Source: Chromera velia
Taxonomy: Eukaryota > Sar > Chromeraceae
Reading direction: 5' to 3'
Length of the DNA stretch: 26,298 nt
NCBI GenBank assembly: GCA_018398765.1
Contig: JAHBMJ010003108.1
Coordinates: 62,025-88,322 of the forward strand
Both the position numbers and the translations under genes were made by a program. The notes beneath the pieces are model-generated. The model was not told the DNA's origin. It made no database searches and saw only the letters and a list, made by a program, of their open reading frames with translations. Numbering within the stretch: position 1 is the first letter of the stretch; each line of letters starts with the position of its first letter. Shown here piece after piece: positions 1 to 10,406 of the stretch.

Positions 1-89
1 TCCACTTCTGTCCTACAAAACCGGCGAGGCGCCTGCAGAAAAAGCACGTGCAGTCGCACGGGCAGATGTCAGTATGGGAGGAAGGGAAA

Positions 90-139
<50 letters not shown>

Positions 140-571
140 GTGTTTTATAGATTCACGGACTGACCAATTTACAGAGAGCCAGACAGCAGATGACCACCTC
201 ACATGCAGAAATTGACCGAAACACTGATACCCTGACCCTTCAAGTCAAACAAAAAAAAACACACAGGCCGATCAACCCACTGACCCCTCAAAGCACATGA
301 AGAACTTCCTTGATCCCCTCGTCACATGGTCTACAGCCAGACAGCCTGAGTCCGCGTAGGCCTCCCAGTGTTCTGGAGACGCCGCTGAGGGGTTCTTGAA
401 GGCCTCCATCTCGAAACAGGGCACGTTGGGGACTCCCTTGTACCCTAGGCTGATGAATGTGTGCGCCCCCTGCAGAAGAGACGCAGCCCCGTCAGAAACG
501 CATTCTGCAAACAGACACGACACATCATACAGATCTGCATGGAACTTGGTGATCAATTGATTCATATCCAT
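1..571 (-). CDS. Unrecognised spliced gene, 3' part (two exons, runs off the window)
   Basis: I do not recognise the product. On the minus strand an acceptor with a good pyrimidine run (ending TTTCTGTCAG) sits directly before an ATG at 571. An open exon runs 571-285 and includes DLYDVSCLFAECVSDG and SPEHWEAYADSGCLAVDH, which have ordinary protein composition. A donor GTCAGT follows at 284. A second acceptor (TTTTTCTGCAG) ends at 33, and the exon 32-1 reads RLAGFVGQKW in the phase left by the first exon (two bases carried over), so the join keeps frame. The 252-base intron between them contains the long CA/GT microsatellite. The ATG at 571 may be the true start after a 5' UTR intron or an internal Met. 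The gene continues past base 1. Moderate to low confidence, because it rests on phase and splice signals only. Confidence 0.35.
91..142. repeat. (GT)n microsatellite
   Basis: About 50 bases of GT dinucleotide with a single GC interruption near the end. It lies in the proposed minus-strand intron, so in the transcript it would read as CA repeats upstream of the acceptor. Confidence 0.95.
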
Positions 572-643
572 CTGACAGAAAGGAAAGTTCCAAAATGGGG
601 TTAACAGAAGGAAGATCGAGTCACGCACATCCGACAACGGCAT

Positions 644-2223
644 ATGCGTGATTGCAAAGCAGTGATGACTTACATATCAATCCGTCTTCTAGTCTGACAA
701 AGTGGCTGTCATGCGATCTCTCTGTCCGTTTCTCCGTCCACATACCCCTCTCTGCTCTCTACTACTGTTTCAAGCGTCTGCATACAGTCTCTGCCTAGCT
801 CGTCCGTCAGCCTCGTTTTCCGTTTGCTTTTCGATCTGGGCATGAATTTCTGTTGATGTCCGTACATTCTGCTGTCAATTCTTTCGTCTGCCTGTCAAGG
901 TCATTCCCTTCGGTGCGGTCGGTCCCAGGAAGGCCGAAATTCGACCAGAAACTGCAGTCAAACCCTGAAGAGTCCTTCTCAGTCTGAAGCCTTCTTGCAC
1001 ACGCCCTCAATTTATTTATCTCAAATCGTGACTGTTGTTTGGACGTTTCATTCATTCATTCATTCATTCATTCACATGCATGCCTCCATGCATGCTGACC
1101 CGCAGAGAGAGAGTCCCGAGATCTGAATCCCTGCATGGACGCTTTCGTCCTCTCGTCGTCGAATTTCGCACAGGGCTGGTTATATGTCTTCAGGCTCTCC
1201 ACAGGGAGGGGCTTGGTCCTGTCGATGGTTTTTGGGCGGGGGCTCTCTGGGGAGGCGTGCTCTCCACTGGGATCTACGGCCTCTAGGGTTCGTGACTGAA
1301 GGACCGTCCTGCCCTCTGCGTAGTTAAGGAGATAAAGCAAGATGCAAAAGGATTCGCGCATTGTTTGAATCACTCGAAAACCCTCAGTTTTGCTCGAGAG
1401 TGCAGGGGCTTGGAGGTGTTCTGTAAATATGCACGCGACGATTGACGGAGACGGTAAAATATAATATTTTGTTGTTCGAAGTGCAACGGAAGCTCCTGAG
1501 TGTAAGGACAACTTTGTGTGCAATTGGAGCTCGAAATTCTGAAGTGAAGAACCGGGAACACAGTCAAGCTGATCACATACTGATGTATAGGAAGCTTTAG
1601 CTGCCACAGAAGCCTCCCAATTGATGAGGTTCCTGAATCTTTCTTACCTATCGAGAAATGAACGCATACGCGGACTTTCTCGCTCGCAAACCGCGCGTTC
1701 TGCACGTCTGCATGCATGGAATGATGTTTCTTAATTCTTTTGTCAGACTTGATGCATGCATGCATGGATGCAATTGCATGGATTTCGAGCAAGGCTGTTG
1801 CTTGTGCCGCTTGGCCTTGGTCACGGCTTTAAAGAGCTCGGAACCCGCTGTCAGAAAGCTCAGGAGGCTGCTTAGATACGTGTGAAGATCTGTTCTCCCC
1901 GTGAACGGTCTGTTGTTCGGGCAGTTTCCACTTTTTCTCCGGCTCCCTGGTCTGACAGTTCTGCAAGTGAGAAGGGCCTTTGCTGGGGGCCTCGAACTGC
2001 CTGACTGGACGATTTACCGCACCCTTTTGGCTCTCCTTTTTTTTTGCCAAAGTGTTGCACAGCCTCGTATCCAGCGTGTTGTTCTAGCAGCGTTGTCTCG
2101 GTGTCTCTGTCTCTTTGTCTCTTTACGGCTCTTCTTTGCCTGTGTATGGGAGCACAAACCCAGCTGACGAGAAAGTGAGAGTGCACTCCATCTCACCTAA
2201 TATCCTCTTGCAATAGATCCTCT
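644..2223. other. Region without a supported gene
   Basis: Several frames are open for 60-180 codons on both strands, but none has convincing protein composition. There are splice-like signals in both directions: a strong plus-strand donor GTGAGA at 1967, which read on the minus strand is an acceptor ending TTGCAG. A minus-strand stretch read from there (about 1964-1829, containing REPEKKWKLPEQQ) could be a terminal exon. I could not extend it in phase, so I do not call a gene. The region also holds a TTCA tandem and several GCATGC-rich palindromic bits (around 1077-1096 and 1750-1785). Confidence 0.4.
1046..1074. repeat. (TTCA)n microsatellite
   Basis: About seven perfect TTCA units, immediately followed by alternating CATG-type sequence. 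Confidence 0.95.
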
Positions 2224-2277
2224 GTGTTCGCTTCGAATCGCAAAGGACGAGACGGGAGACGCCAGCAATCGTCAACC

Positions 2278-3690
2278 ATGAAGGCAAGAGAGGTCTCTCA
2301 CAGACAGGGGCGGGCAGGGGTCGCGGCCCCATTACCCCAAGCTCTTCCGCCTATTGTAGGGCAGATGCAGCTGCAGGAATCAAGTGACCAATCTCCGTAT
2401 GAACGTGGCCAGAGATTCCTCACAAGTCCCCTCCCTGTCTGCTCCTCTTCTTCCTTCGTCACTTCCCCTGGAGCTTCTCCCTCTCCTTCCTCCCTCTCCC
2501 CTTTCTCCTGCGGAACATCTGAATACCTTCTCCCCGTCCCTCCTCCTGGACCCTCTGTCCTTTCCTCCTCGTACAATCTTGCCTTTGGAGGAGAGAGAAG
2601 GGCAGAGAGGGAGGTTGGCAGAAAGCGGCAATCACAGATCCTTTTTCAAAGTGAGGAGACCTCTCCTGTAGGTTTTTTCGGTGAAGCTTCTCCCTCTTTC
2701 CAAGCGAAAAGAAGGAGACAAGAGGGACGTGACAGAGAGACTTATATGCCCTCCTCCAACAGAGACGCACAGAGTGAGCCATCAAGTATCTGGCCCCTGC
2801 CCTGTGACAAAGAATTTGCTTTTGTCTCTGCGCCCTCCAAGGAAGGAGGTCTGATCATCCCCCCCTTCCCCTTCCCTCCACCACCAGACAAACCTTCCCA
2901 ATGGGGATGCAACGGGCTCCCACAAGAAGGCACCGAAGTGTCGACAGGCTTTGCCAACAGCCCCCCCCTTGACGACCTCCCTCCCTCTTTTGTACAGTCC
3001 CCGTTTGCGTACTCATCAACAACAACCCGAACAGGAACAGTAGTGCCTGCGCCCCCCCTGAGACCCCCCCCATCGTCAGGCAGCTTCTGTTCTTTGAATG
3101 CTTTCAATGATGTGAGGAGCATGATGATGAGAAGTTCCCACGCACACCCATGGAATCCTATGCGAGGAAGTCGAGAGATTCCACTCAGTCTGCCCTCACA
3201 TGCTCCCTTCAAAGACCCGTCCCCTCCTTCTTCTCTCCCTCCCCCACCCCCTCCCTTGAGATCGTCGCGCGCATGTCTCTCCTCCTTTCCCCCGTCCCGC
3301 GGCAGTCACTCCATCAATCCAGCCATTGCTCACACAGAAGCAGAAAAGAGTGCTGAGGGTCCACTCGAAGCGAATGATAAACGGAGGACTACTGGTTGGG
3401 CCTGGCTTCCTAGTGAACAGGGGAGGGATGGAGGGAAGGGAGGAATTGCAGAAGGGAAGGCAGCAGAAAAGGAGAGTCAACCCCATGAGGGGGGGAGCAA
3501 GGTAGAGAAGGAGAAGGAGAAACAGAGGGTGCGTTTAGGGAGAGGTCCTCAGGACTGGACTGTGTTTCTCGTTCCTGAGTCTTTTCACTTCCTGCAAAGG
3601 GAGGTCAGAGGAGGGCTGGGGGAATCTGAGGAAGGACATTTCTTCCTACGGGTCAGCGTCACGGAAGCAACAGAGAGAGATGTGCGCTGA
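2278..3690 (+). CDS. Pro/Ser-rich, largely disordered protein (about 470 aa), function unknown
   Basis: This is the longest uninterrupted plus-strand frame in the first third of the window. The frame is open from 2224, but I prefer the ATG at 2278 (MKAREVSHRQGR) because its context CAACCATGA is a good eukaryotic start; the upstream part could instead be the end of a spliced exon. About the first 330 residues are rich in Pro, Ser and Gly, with poly-proline runs and short basic clusters such as AKRRRQEGRDRE that could act as nuclear localisation signals. A central stretch (SLNAFNDVRSMMMRSS) is more ordered. The last 100 residues are Lys/Glu-rich and then become more globular (DWTVFLVPESFHFLQREVRG, then HFFLRVSVTEATERDVR), so any folded domain is probably C-terminal. 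I recognise no family. It ends at a TGA with no sign of an intron inside. Confidence 0.5.
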   Translation: MKAREVSHRQGRAGVAAPLPQALPPIVGQMQLQESSDQSPYERGQRFLTSPLPVCSSSSFVTSPGASPSPSSLSPFSCGTSEYLLPVPPPGPSVLSSSYNLAFGGERRAEREVGRKRQSQILFQSEETSPVGFFGEASPSFQAKRRRQEGRDRETYMPSSNRDAQSEPSSIWPLPCDKEFAFVSAPSKEGGLIIPPFPFPPPPDKPSQWGCNGLPQEGTEVSTGFANSPPLDDLPPSFVQSPFAYSSTTTRTGTVVPAPPLRPPPSSGSFCSLNAFNDVRSMMMRSSHAHPWNPMRGSREIPLSLPSHAPFKDPSPPSSLPPPPPPLRSSRACLSSFPPSRGSHSINPAIAHTEAEKSAEGPLEANDKRRTTGWAWLPSEQGRDGGKGGIAEGKAAEKESQPHEGGSKVEKEKEKQRVRLGRGPQDWTVFLVPESFHFLQREVRGGLGESEEGHFFLRVSVTEATERDVR

Positions 3691-4050
3691 GGAAGAAAGA
3701 AGAATGACGGACAGGCAGAGAGACATGCAGAGAGCTAGACAGAAACGAATTAACACAACAACAGCGAAAGAGACCACCAAGGAAGGAAGGATGGGTGGCA
3801 GGAAGGAAGAGCTGGAGAGAACGGAAACGTCCATTTATGCCCATTGACCAGCTTCTTCTCTTTTGTCTTCTTGTCTCTTGACTTTTTTTTTCTTTTCTTT
3901 TGTTCGTTCGGTCTCGCGCTAACAGGAGAGGGTCTCCCTGTTTTTGCGCTTTCTTGTCTGCCAGTCTTTCTTTCGAATGTGTGCCGGCATCCCTGCACAT
4001 GCGACAATCCTCCTTAGGCCTAATTGCAATTTCTTCGTCCTGATAAATGA

Positions 4051-6464
4051 ATGCAGTGCCAGGAACCTTTTCGTCCCGACCTTCTTGACCCTTTTCGGCT
4101 TCTGCGAGCTTCTCTGCGTTCTTCCTCTTCTGGTGTGGCGTTCCCTTGTCCCACGTCGTCTTCTTCGCACTCCTCTCCATTATCTGTGGGAATAGACGGT
4201 TTTTGTCCGACAGAAGACGACACGGGGAGTCCTCCCGATTGTGTGGCAGAGAGAGCCTGGGTCCCTTTCCATCAGAACCCGAGGGGCGCACACAGGTTCT
4301 CTGACGCACTCTCTAGACAGGTAGGGGTGGGCAGGGACTCGGTGGGGATTTGGTCAACAGGTCTCTTGGAAAGGAGGCAGAGAGTCTGGCAATCCGATTT
4401 TCCCAAGGCACTTGGACAGTGTTGTGGAAGAATGTTTCCACAGCCTCTTGCTCGATTTTGTTCATTCCCTGTCGTGCTGTCTTGTGTATTGGATATGATG
4501 ACACGAGGTATTTCCTCTCTCACACACTCAGGTAGGCACTGCCGTGCACTGCTCCTCAGTCTCTCATAGGCCGTCTGTTTTTCTCTCTGGCATTTTTCCA
4601 CGTCAACCTCTGACTGAAACATCCTTTTGATTGTTGTTTCCTTTTCATCTGTTTCTGCTTCTCTGTGCCTGCAGGGCCGACGTGCGAGCTTGATGCAAAC
4701 ATCCATGTGTGAGCTCTGTCTGAGAGGAGGGAGGATGAAACGTGCACCTGAATGGTCCGGTGTCTCTCGTTCTTCTTCTGGTTTTGTTCCTATTTCACGG
4801 TCTCTGTGTCTTTCTTGCTTTTTTTCTTTCTTGTCGACTTTCTCTCTGCCCCTCCTCTCTCTCTCTATCACACACACACACACACACACAGAGGCAGTCA
4901 TTCTCCTATGAGCATTTTGCCTAGTGCCATTTTCTCTGGGTAAAGGGAAGGTCACATCCAACCACAAAGCCTTCGTCAAAACGTTCCTTTTTCTTTCCAT
5001 TCTCCAGACCTTTGTCGATGCTTTTTCCTGCAGGGTTTTTCTCTGCGTCCTGTCACTTTGCAGACAGCTTCGTTGTGCCTTGCCGAAAAAAAAAGCAAAA
5101 GAAAACGAGGCTTTCCCATTTCCGAACCGCTCACAGGGTGCTCTGCCTGGCCGATACTCTCCTTTCGCATGTTTTCTGTCTGGTTGTTGTGCAGGGGCGC
5201 GGAGGCTGTCGTTCACAGCAAGTTCGCACACTCGGTAGAGGAACTGGTGGGGGGCCCCTACTGCTTTACTCATTGCCCTGCTGAGAGAGCCCTTGGCAGG
5301 TGTCTGTGGGGTCCTCGCTGTGTGTTTCTGCACGCACACGCATGTCAGCTTTTGCGTAGGTGAATAGAGAGATGCGGGGTCATGGCGGAAGGAAGGATAG
5401 GGTTCACTGATGCTTCATTGCCTGGCTGGGGTTTTCTTCTTTAATTGTCTGTTCTGCTGGAAGGTCACACACAAAAGTAGGTTGGCCGTCACACACATTG
5501 AGAACACTTTCAATCGAGGTCGAGTGTCTCCAACTCATTGTCGATGGCTAGTTTGGAGGAGCACTCTGCCGCTTCTGGGTTTCAGGAGAGCCCCACAGGA
5601 AACCGCGTCACGTTTTCATAGAAATGTCGGTTTGTCTGCGTCTCCTGTTTTTCTCTTCCTTCTTTGCTTGCAGGGTTTGACGGTTGGAGCGGATGCTGGC
5701 GGGAGGTGGGTCACTGATGTGAAAGAGAAGGATGGATGTTGGTTTTTCTTCGTTATAGACAGAAACGGGAAGGGAAACTTTTCTCGAGTATCAATCCGGC
5801 CACGTGATCTATTTGTTCCTTCTTCTGTTCCGCAGATCTGTATGCCTCTCAGATCGTGTGCTTGCTTATGTTGGCTGCCAGAGGATGGTCCTTTGAGGGA
5901 CTCGTGAAGAGAGTAAGATGAAAGAATCAGGCACCATCAGCACAAGTTGCAATGACCACCCGCCAGACTGACCAAAGCGACCCTCCCTCTCCAACGATGA
6001 TGGAGAGGGAGACGAAAAAAAAAAGAACGAAGCGAAATAGAGCAAATAGAGAAGAAATCCCGGACAACATTTCAGACTGTGTAAAGCTGTTCAGTCCTAT
6101 CCCTGCTCGCAGTGTCTTGTCCCCCCCCCCTTCTCATTCCTCCCTCCCCCCTTCTCCTGCGCCCCTCCCGCCATGCCATGCAGTTCAGGACATATGAAGA
6201 AGAACAGGAGTGGGGCGTATTCCTGGGATGGCTCTTTTCGGAGCTCCTCCTTGATACCGAAGGAGACAGAGAAAGAAAGCCCACCAGATGCCTCGGTGAG
6301 GAGGAGAGACCCCTGCAGCCAGTTGAGGGGAGCGTTGCGTTCCGATCTTCCCTTCAAACACAGTCGGGAGCAACAGCGGCGGCTTGTTCTTCTCATCTGG
6401 TGATACAGCGGGGGAGAGAGAAGGGAACAGCAGAGTTAGGGCGTTCTCTCAGCAGATTCACTAG
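4051..6464 (+). CDS. Unrecognised multi-exon gene, assembled by phase
   Basis: No family is recognised. A chain of plus-strand exons keeps frame throughout. Exon 4051-4320 starts at an ATG, includes DGFCPTEDDTGSPPD and ends at donor GTAGGG. Exon 4444-4507 follows (or to 4531; the 123-base intron before it is a multiple of three and open, so it may be retained). Then come a 34-base exon 4675-4708 (PTCELDANIH, donor GTGAGC), exon 5195-5355 (EAVVHSKFAHSVEELVGGPY, donor GTAGGT), exon 5836-5912 (YASQIVCLLMLAARGWSFEG, donor GTAAGA), exon 6184-6295 (EEEQEWGVFLGWLFSELLLD, donor GTGAGG) and exon 6364-6464 ending in TAG (GSNSGGLFFSSGDTAGE). Acceptors are pyrimidine-rich plus CAG. The amphipathic helix in exon 5836-5912 and the acidic, aromatic next exon look like a folded domain. 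The middle exons are the most secure and the first two the least. A rival minus-strand reading exists at 4313-4500. Confidence 0.4.
4869..4891. repeat. (CA)n microsatellite
   Basis: Eleven or so CA units inside the proposed intron between the exons at 4675-4708 and 5195-5355, preceded by a CT-rich run. Confidence 0.95.
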
Positions 6465-6900
6465 CGAAGGGCAAACTTCAATCGACTCCCCAAGCCCTCG
6501 CCCTGCTCCCAACCCCTATCGTCGAGTCGCGCACTCTCGGGATGCCTCCTTGACATCTTCTTGCTCCCCCTCTCTTTCGTTCCTCGGGGTCGTCAAACTG
6601 TGCCGGTCGCTGCTGGAAGCAAGAGATGCGGTTGGTCGGTCGTTACAGCAGGCGCCGGGCTGCATTCCTTCTTATGCGTCTGCAGGCATGCGAAAGGTCT
6701 TTCTCTCTCTTTTATGGACAAAGGACAGAGTGACGAAAGTGGTGTGGATGGCGATCGCCGGTCACGATACTTTGTTTCTTTTGCTACGACTTTATGCACC
6801 GATGCTTCTTCTGGTCTCCTGACCTCCTCCCGTTTGTAGCCGAGGTTTTTTTGGGGGGCTTTCATGTGTTCACTTGCGCTGCCTCTGGCCTTGTTAAAAA
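6465..6900. other. Region after the multi-exon gene; possible extra exon
   Basis: Presumed 3' UTR. An alternative ending of the preceding gene uses the weak donor GTGATA at 6400 and the acceptor ending GCGTCTGCAG near 6685. The frame it reaches reads GMRKVFLSLLWTKDRVTKVV and stops near 6822. A second frame over the same stretch is also open to 6839. I cannot choose between them. Confidence 0.3.
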
Positions 6901-7570
6901 CTGAGAAGAATTAAATGAACATGGTGTTGTCTTTTTGTTCTTTCTACCTCTTGCAGGTGGGTGATTACGCAAGAAAGGCTTTTGCTTATTTGGATACTCC
7001 TCATGGCAGGCAAATTTTTTCGGCTTCCGAAAGCAGAGCATGGAGAGAAATTAAATCAAAGCATAAGGTAGAACAAATACACTGACTGATCGAAACACAC
7101 ATTACTAAAGAGCTAGAATCTTTTTCAGTGTACAAAGTTTGAACTTTCAAACTTCAAGAGTCAAATTGTATGATTTGAGACCAAATTTTCTGACAATCAA
7201 CACCAATCAATTGTTTATCAGACTTCCGTTACAACCTACGCAGTGCTATAAAACTATCATATGTGTTTTGTTAGTTTGTATAACTTGCCAGTGAAATTAA
7301 AGAAATGCACATTGGCAAAACAATATGAAAAATGATATAGAAACTTATACACAGGTAACCCGTTGCCAGTGGTAACCAATCCGTCTAAGCTAGAATCCAA
7401 TGATTACCAATAATGGGTAACCAATTTTTGGTAACCAACGATCTCAGCCCTAGTCTCAGCCATTGCTAAAATAAAGCAAATTGCACTGCTGAAATCAAAA
7501 CATCTTGCCTATCCAAGGATTATTTTTTCTAGTCTTCAATACAAAATATTCTTGATCAAGCTGAAGATCA

Positions 7571-7597
7571 TTAGTGATTAGTGATTAGTGATTAGTG
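7571..7597. repeat. TTAGTGA tandem repeat
   Basis: About four consecutive 7-base units of TTAGTGA. The period equals that of TTTAGGG-type telomere repeats, but the sequence is not telomeric. Confidence 0.85.
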
Positions 7598-7644
7598 GTG
7601 CCCTAGAGCACTGTTGCCGTTTTGTCTTATAGAGGTCGCCCCCG

Positions 7645-7705
7645 CAAATGGCAGGGGGGTGTACCTCATCGCTGAGGCTCAGACCACACCCCGTGGCCCG
7701 CCTAG
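7645..7705. other. GC-rich foldable patch in AT-rich DNA
   Basis: Within the AT-rich block, a GC-rich patch can fold. The segments GGGGTGT and ACACCCC pair on the outside, and CCTCA-TCGC-TGAGG forms a hairpin inside them. It could be the remnant of a small structured RNA or of a short interspersed element. I cannot assign an RNA family and do not see tRNA A and B boxes. Confidence 0.3.
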
Positions 7706-8300
7706 TTTCCCAGGCCGCTAACAAACAACAATCTATCTGCGCTTTGCATGCTTTGGTCTATGGGCTGCTTAACTAGCTGCTTAGAAAAGACTGCTCCAAA
7801 AATCGATCCAATGACACAGGATGAAAGGACACTTTAGCTTTGTACACGCCCTCTCTCCATTCTTCTTTCAGTGATTTCTCCTTCTCCCTCCCTCAGCTAT
7901 CTTCCTGCTTCCATTGCTTCCAGGATAGTCTTATATTCTTCTTTTCTTCTTTCCGTTCCTCCCTTTCTTTTCGAGATGTTTCTAGAAATGATATAAAAAA
8001 TCTGTTCCATAGTTCTTTTTCTATTGTTACAATGTCTTCTTACACAAAGTTTCAGCTTCTAATTCCTTACCAATTATAAGAACGAGTTTTTTATGGAAAT
8101 GCGCCGCTTTAGGGGGATAAAAAGCACCCTACTCGCCCCCGGTATGCGCATGTATAGTACCTTATATACAGTTATACTGGGGTAGCCGGCAAATCTAGGG
8201 AAATCGTTACCTAGATTTACAATTTAATTTCTCATTATAATATGATTATATTAACATATAGTTCTTAAGTTAGTTCTCGAAATTTCTCCGCCGCGTCGAT

Positions 8301-8818
8301 CTATCATCATCATCATACGCCATCGCCATCGGCCTATAAATAGGCGTCTAGCGTTCGGCGGCAACGCACGATCGAGGCAGTTCGGTTCTTTTCACCAGCA
8401 GTTCACTTCTATAACTAGATTTATAATCTAGTCTATATGATGATGATGATACTAGATGTGGTTTCAATATATATTCTATTTTCTCAAGTTTCAAGATATA
8501 ATATAAATATATAACATAATTGAACTTCAAGTTTATATATTTTTGGTAAAGTATAGGTAAGGACGGGGCTGGCGCTATGAAGTAGCTTGGCATGGGTGGC
8601 AGATTCTCATAAATCAGCATCATTCATGCGTAAGCATGCTACTCCAAAAGTAAAAGAGTTTAAAAAGAAGCATCCCGGTTTGAATTAAGTATAAATCAAA
8701 GTGAACTACTGGTGTAAAGAACCGAACTTCTTCGTGTGTTGCCGCCAAATGCTAGACGCCTATTTATAGGCTGATGGCGATGGCGTATATGATGATGATG
8801 ATGATGATGGCTATATAG
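8301..8818. repeat. Foldback element with ~105 bp inverted arms
   Basis: The arm at 8301-8406 (CATCAT run, CCATCGCCATC, CCTATAAATAGGCGTCTAGC, GGCGGCAAC, GTTCGGTTCTTT, AGTTCAC) returns as its reverse complement at 8701-8811 (GTGAACT, AAAGAACCGAAC, GTTGCCGCC, GCTAGACGCCTATTTATAGG, GATGGCGATGG, GATGAT run), with scattered mismatches. The spacer is about 300 bases and AT-rich. This is the geometry of a foldback transposon or MITE. No terminal duplication could be fixed. Confidence 0.8.
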
Positions 8819-9224
8819 AATCAAAATATGAACCTATCCGCTTAGCTGGCTGTCTTTTCACGGTCTTTCACCGGCCGTATCCTGCAAATTTATAGTAACC
8901 GCTTGAATGGCCCACTTTGCTGCATACAACTGTACATAGCCGTCTGTAAGCTATCTGTAGGACCAGTATAAGTGCATCACATAGAAGAGCTTCAAGCTAT
9001 TTAAAAGATTTAGAATTAAGTTCAATTAATAAAAAAGACTGCTAAAAGAGCTAAATGATCATCATGATCATGATTCTTTGTCAGAATCATAGTGTGATTA
9101 TCTTAAATAAAGACACTAGTGAGTTTGCACAATATGAGTTGTAGATAATGATCTGGCTATATTATATATTTATATCACCCAGCCTATGATATAATATAAA
9201 AATATATATTGAAACCACCTCTAG
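8452..9224. repeat. Second inverted-repeat pair overlapping the foldback element
   Basis: The 24 bases at 8452-8475 (core TGGTTTCAATATATATT) recur inverted at 9201-9224 with one mismatch. The left copy lies in the spacer of the foldback element and the right copy lies outside it, so the two inverted pairs interlock rather than nest cleanly. A perfect short hairpin (ACTAGATT, loop TAT, AATCTAGT) sits beside the left copy at 8414-8432. Confidence 0.7.
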
Positions 9225-9800
9225 TGATGATATGCATAACTAAACCCGGCACTGGGCCGGTAGTCATCGATCAAGATGCAATGGCTAAGGCTAGGGCTAA
9301 GTGCAGTCTATGAGTATTCAAGTCACTCGACCTAAGCTCCATGGGGCATTAAAGGCTTACTAGACTGCGGCTCCCTAGGCGGCCTCTTAATTTAGTCTAG
9401 CATGCCTGCCAAGTGGTGCATGATGATATTTATCATCAATGATTCATCATCATCATCATACCGCTAGTTATAGTACACTGTCATACTATAGTAGTCATAC
9501 CTGGGCCCCGGGGGGGGCCGATTCATACGTTATGGCCATCGGCTAGATTTTAAGCTAGGATTTGATATTACAAACTTGAATAACAGTATGCGATTATTAT
9601 ATATATAAGATTTATCTTTTAGACATCTCTCGTCCGGCCTCGCGTGGTCTACTGCCTTTAGAAAAAGCCGAAGAAAATGTAGTTTTGGGCTGGATTTTTA
9701 GTCACTCTCTGGGAGTCTCTGCAGAGGTAACAGCTAAGGTAACAAGACTTGGCTATCCGTCGGTTGAGCATAATAGATATGCAAAGAATACACACAAATC

Positions 9801-10406
9801 CACAGTACATTATCCACTAAATTGATGTCCTTTCTGAACACACGACAGGGAATTAAATCTTTGATACGTGCAGACGCTCATATATACGCCAATGCAGAGA
9901 GAAAGGATCGAAAAAATACTAATTGACGACTGAAAAGCTTTGAAATGTGAAAGTAAGAAAAGGCTGGGGAAAAGTTTGCACAACAATCTCAGCCATGTCT
10001 TAACCTCAGAAGCACTTGATGATATGTGCGCACTTCCCACTTTCCATAAGTCCCTCTCCTCTTCAGTCATCATGCACCCATCCCTTCTGTCATCCATGGA
10101 ACCAAAAAAAGAAGCAAGCCCTCAATACCAAAATGTGAATGTGATTCAGTGACATGTACTCGATCCAAACGCGCTCGAATCACTAGGAAACCGTCCCTCA
10201 ACAGATCCTCTCTTCCTTCCCACTTTGTGTCTTTTCCGCAATTCAAAGAGGTACCGCCCGAGATTATTAATATCAACACCAAGCACGTTTCTGAGAAAAA
10301 AGAAATCGCGGCTCCGAAGCTCCGCGTGAGAATTTGGACGCAAAACCGTCAGTCAATGCCGAAGCACAAAATCGCGACTGCGAGCTCTTTCTTTGAATTC
10401 GAATTC
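9801..10406. other. Presumed 3' flank of the minus-strand ART gene
   Basis: Directly downstream of the minus-strand ART gene's stop codon. A 95-codon minus-strand frame (9810-10097) with a hydrophobic C-terminal half is present, but its composition is not convincing and it would lie in the 3' UTR. The plus-strand frame that overlaps the ART gene from 10149 is an antisense shadow. Confidence 0.4.

Larger units (their letters stand above)
6900..9800. other. AT-rich gene-free block
   Basis: Base composition changes sharply here compared with both sides. Long AT runs are broken by short GC-rich patches (near 7640-7720, 8110-8150 and 9500-9520). No frame longer than about 90 codons has protein-like composition. 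It contains TTAGTGA tandem units, GGTAACC-type motifs (7355-7440), several CATCAT/GATGAT clusters and the foldback structure listed separately. It reads like old mobile-element or other non-coding DNA; no transposase or reverse transcriptase is visible. Confidence 0.6.

Noticed and set aside
3659-4309. 216-codon minus-strand Lys/Arg-rich frame
   Set aside because: The composition is what a pyrimidine-rich plus strand gives in reverse, and I could not find exons to join to it.
4272-5339. 355-codon minus-strand frame
   Set aside because: It runs through CA repeats and purine-rich stretches (VCVCVCVIERERRGRE) and lies opposite plus-strand introns and exons that join in phase. A short piece (4313-4500, containing KIEQEAVETFFHNTVQVPWE) is protein-like in another minus frame, so a minus gene is not fully excluded.
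7571-7597. Interstitial telomere repeat
   Set aside because: The unit is TTAGTGA, which does not match TTTAGGG or TTAGGG, and there are only about four copies.
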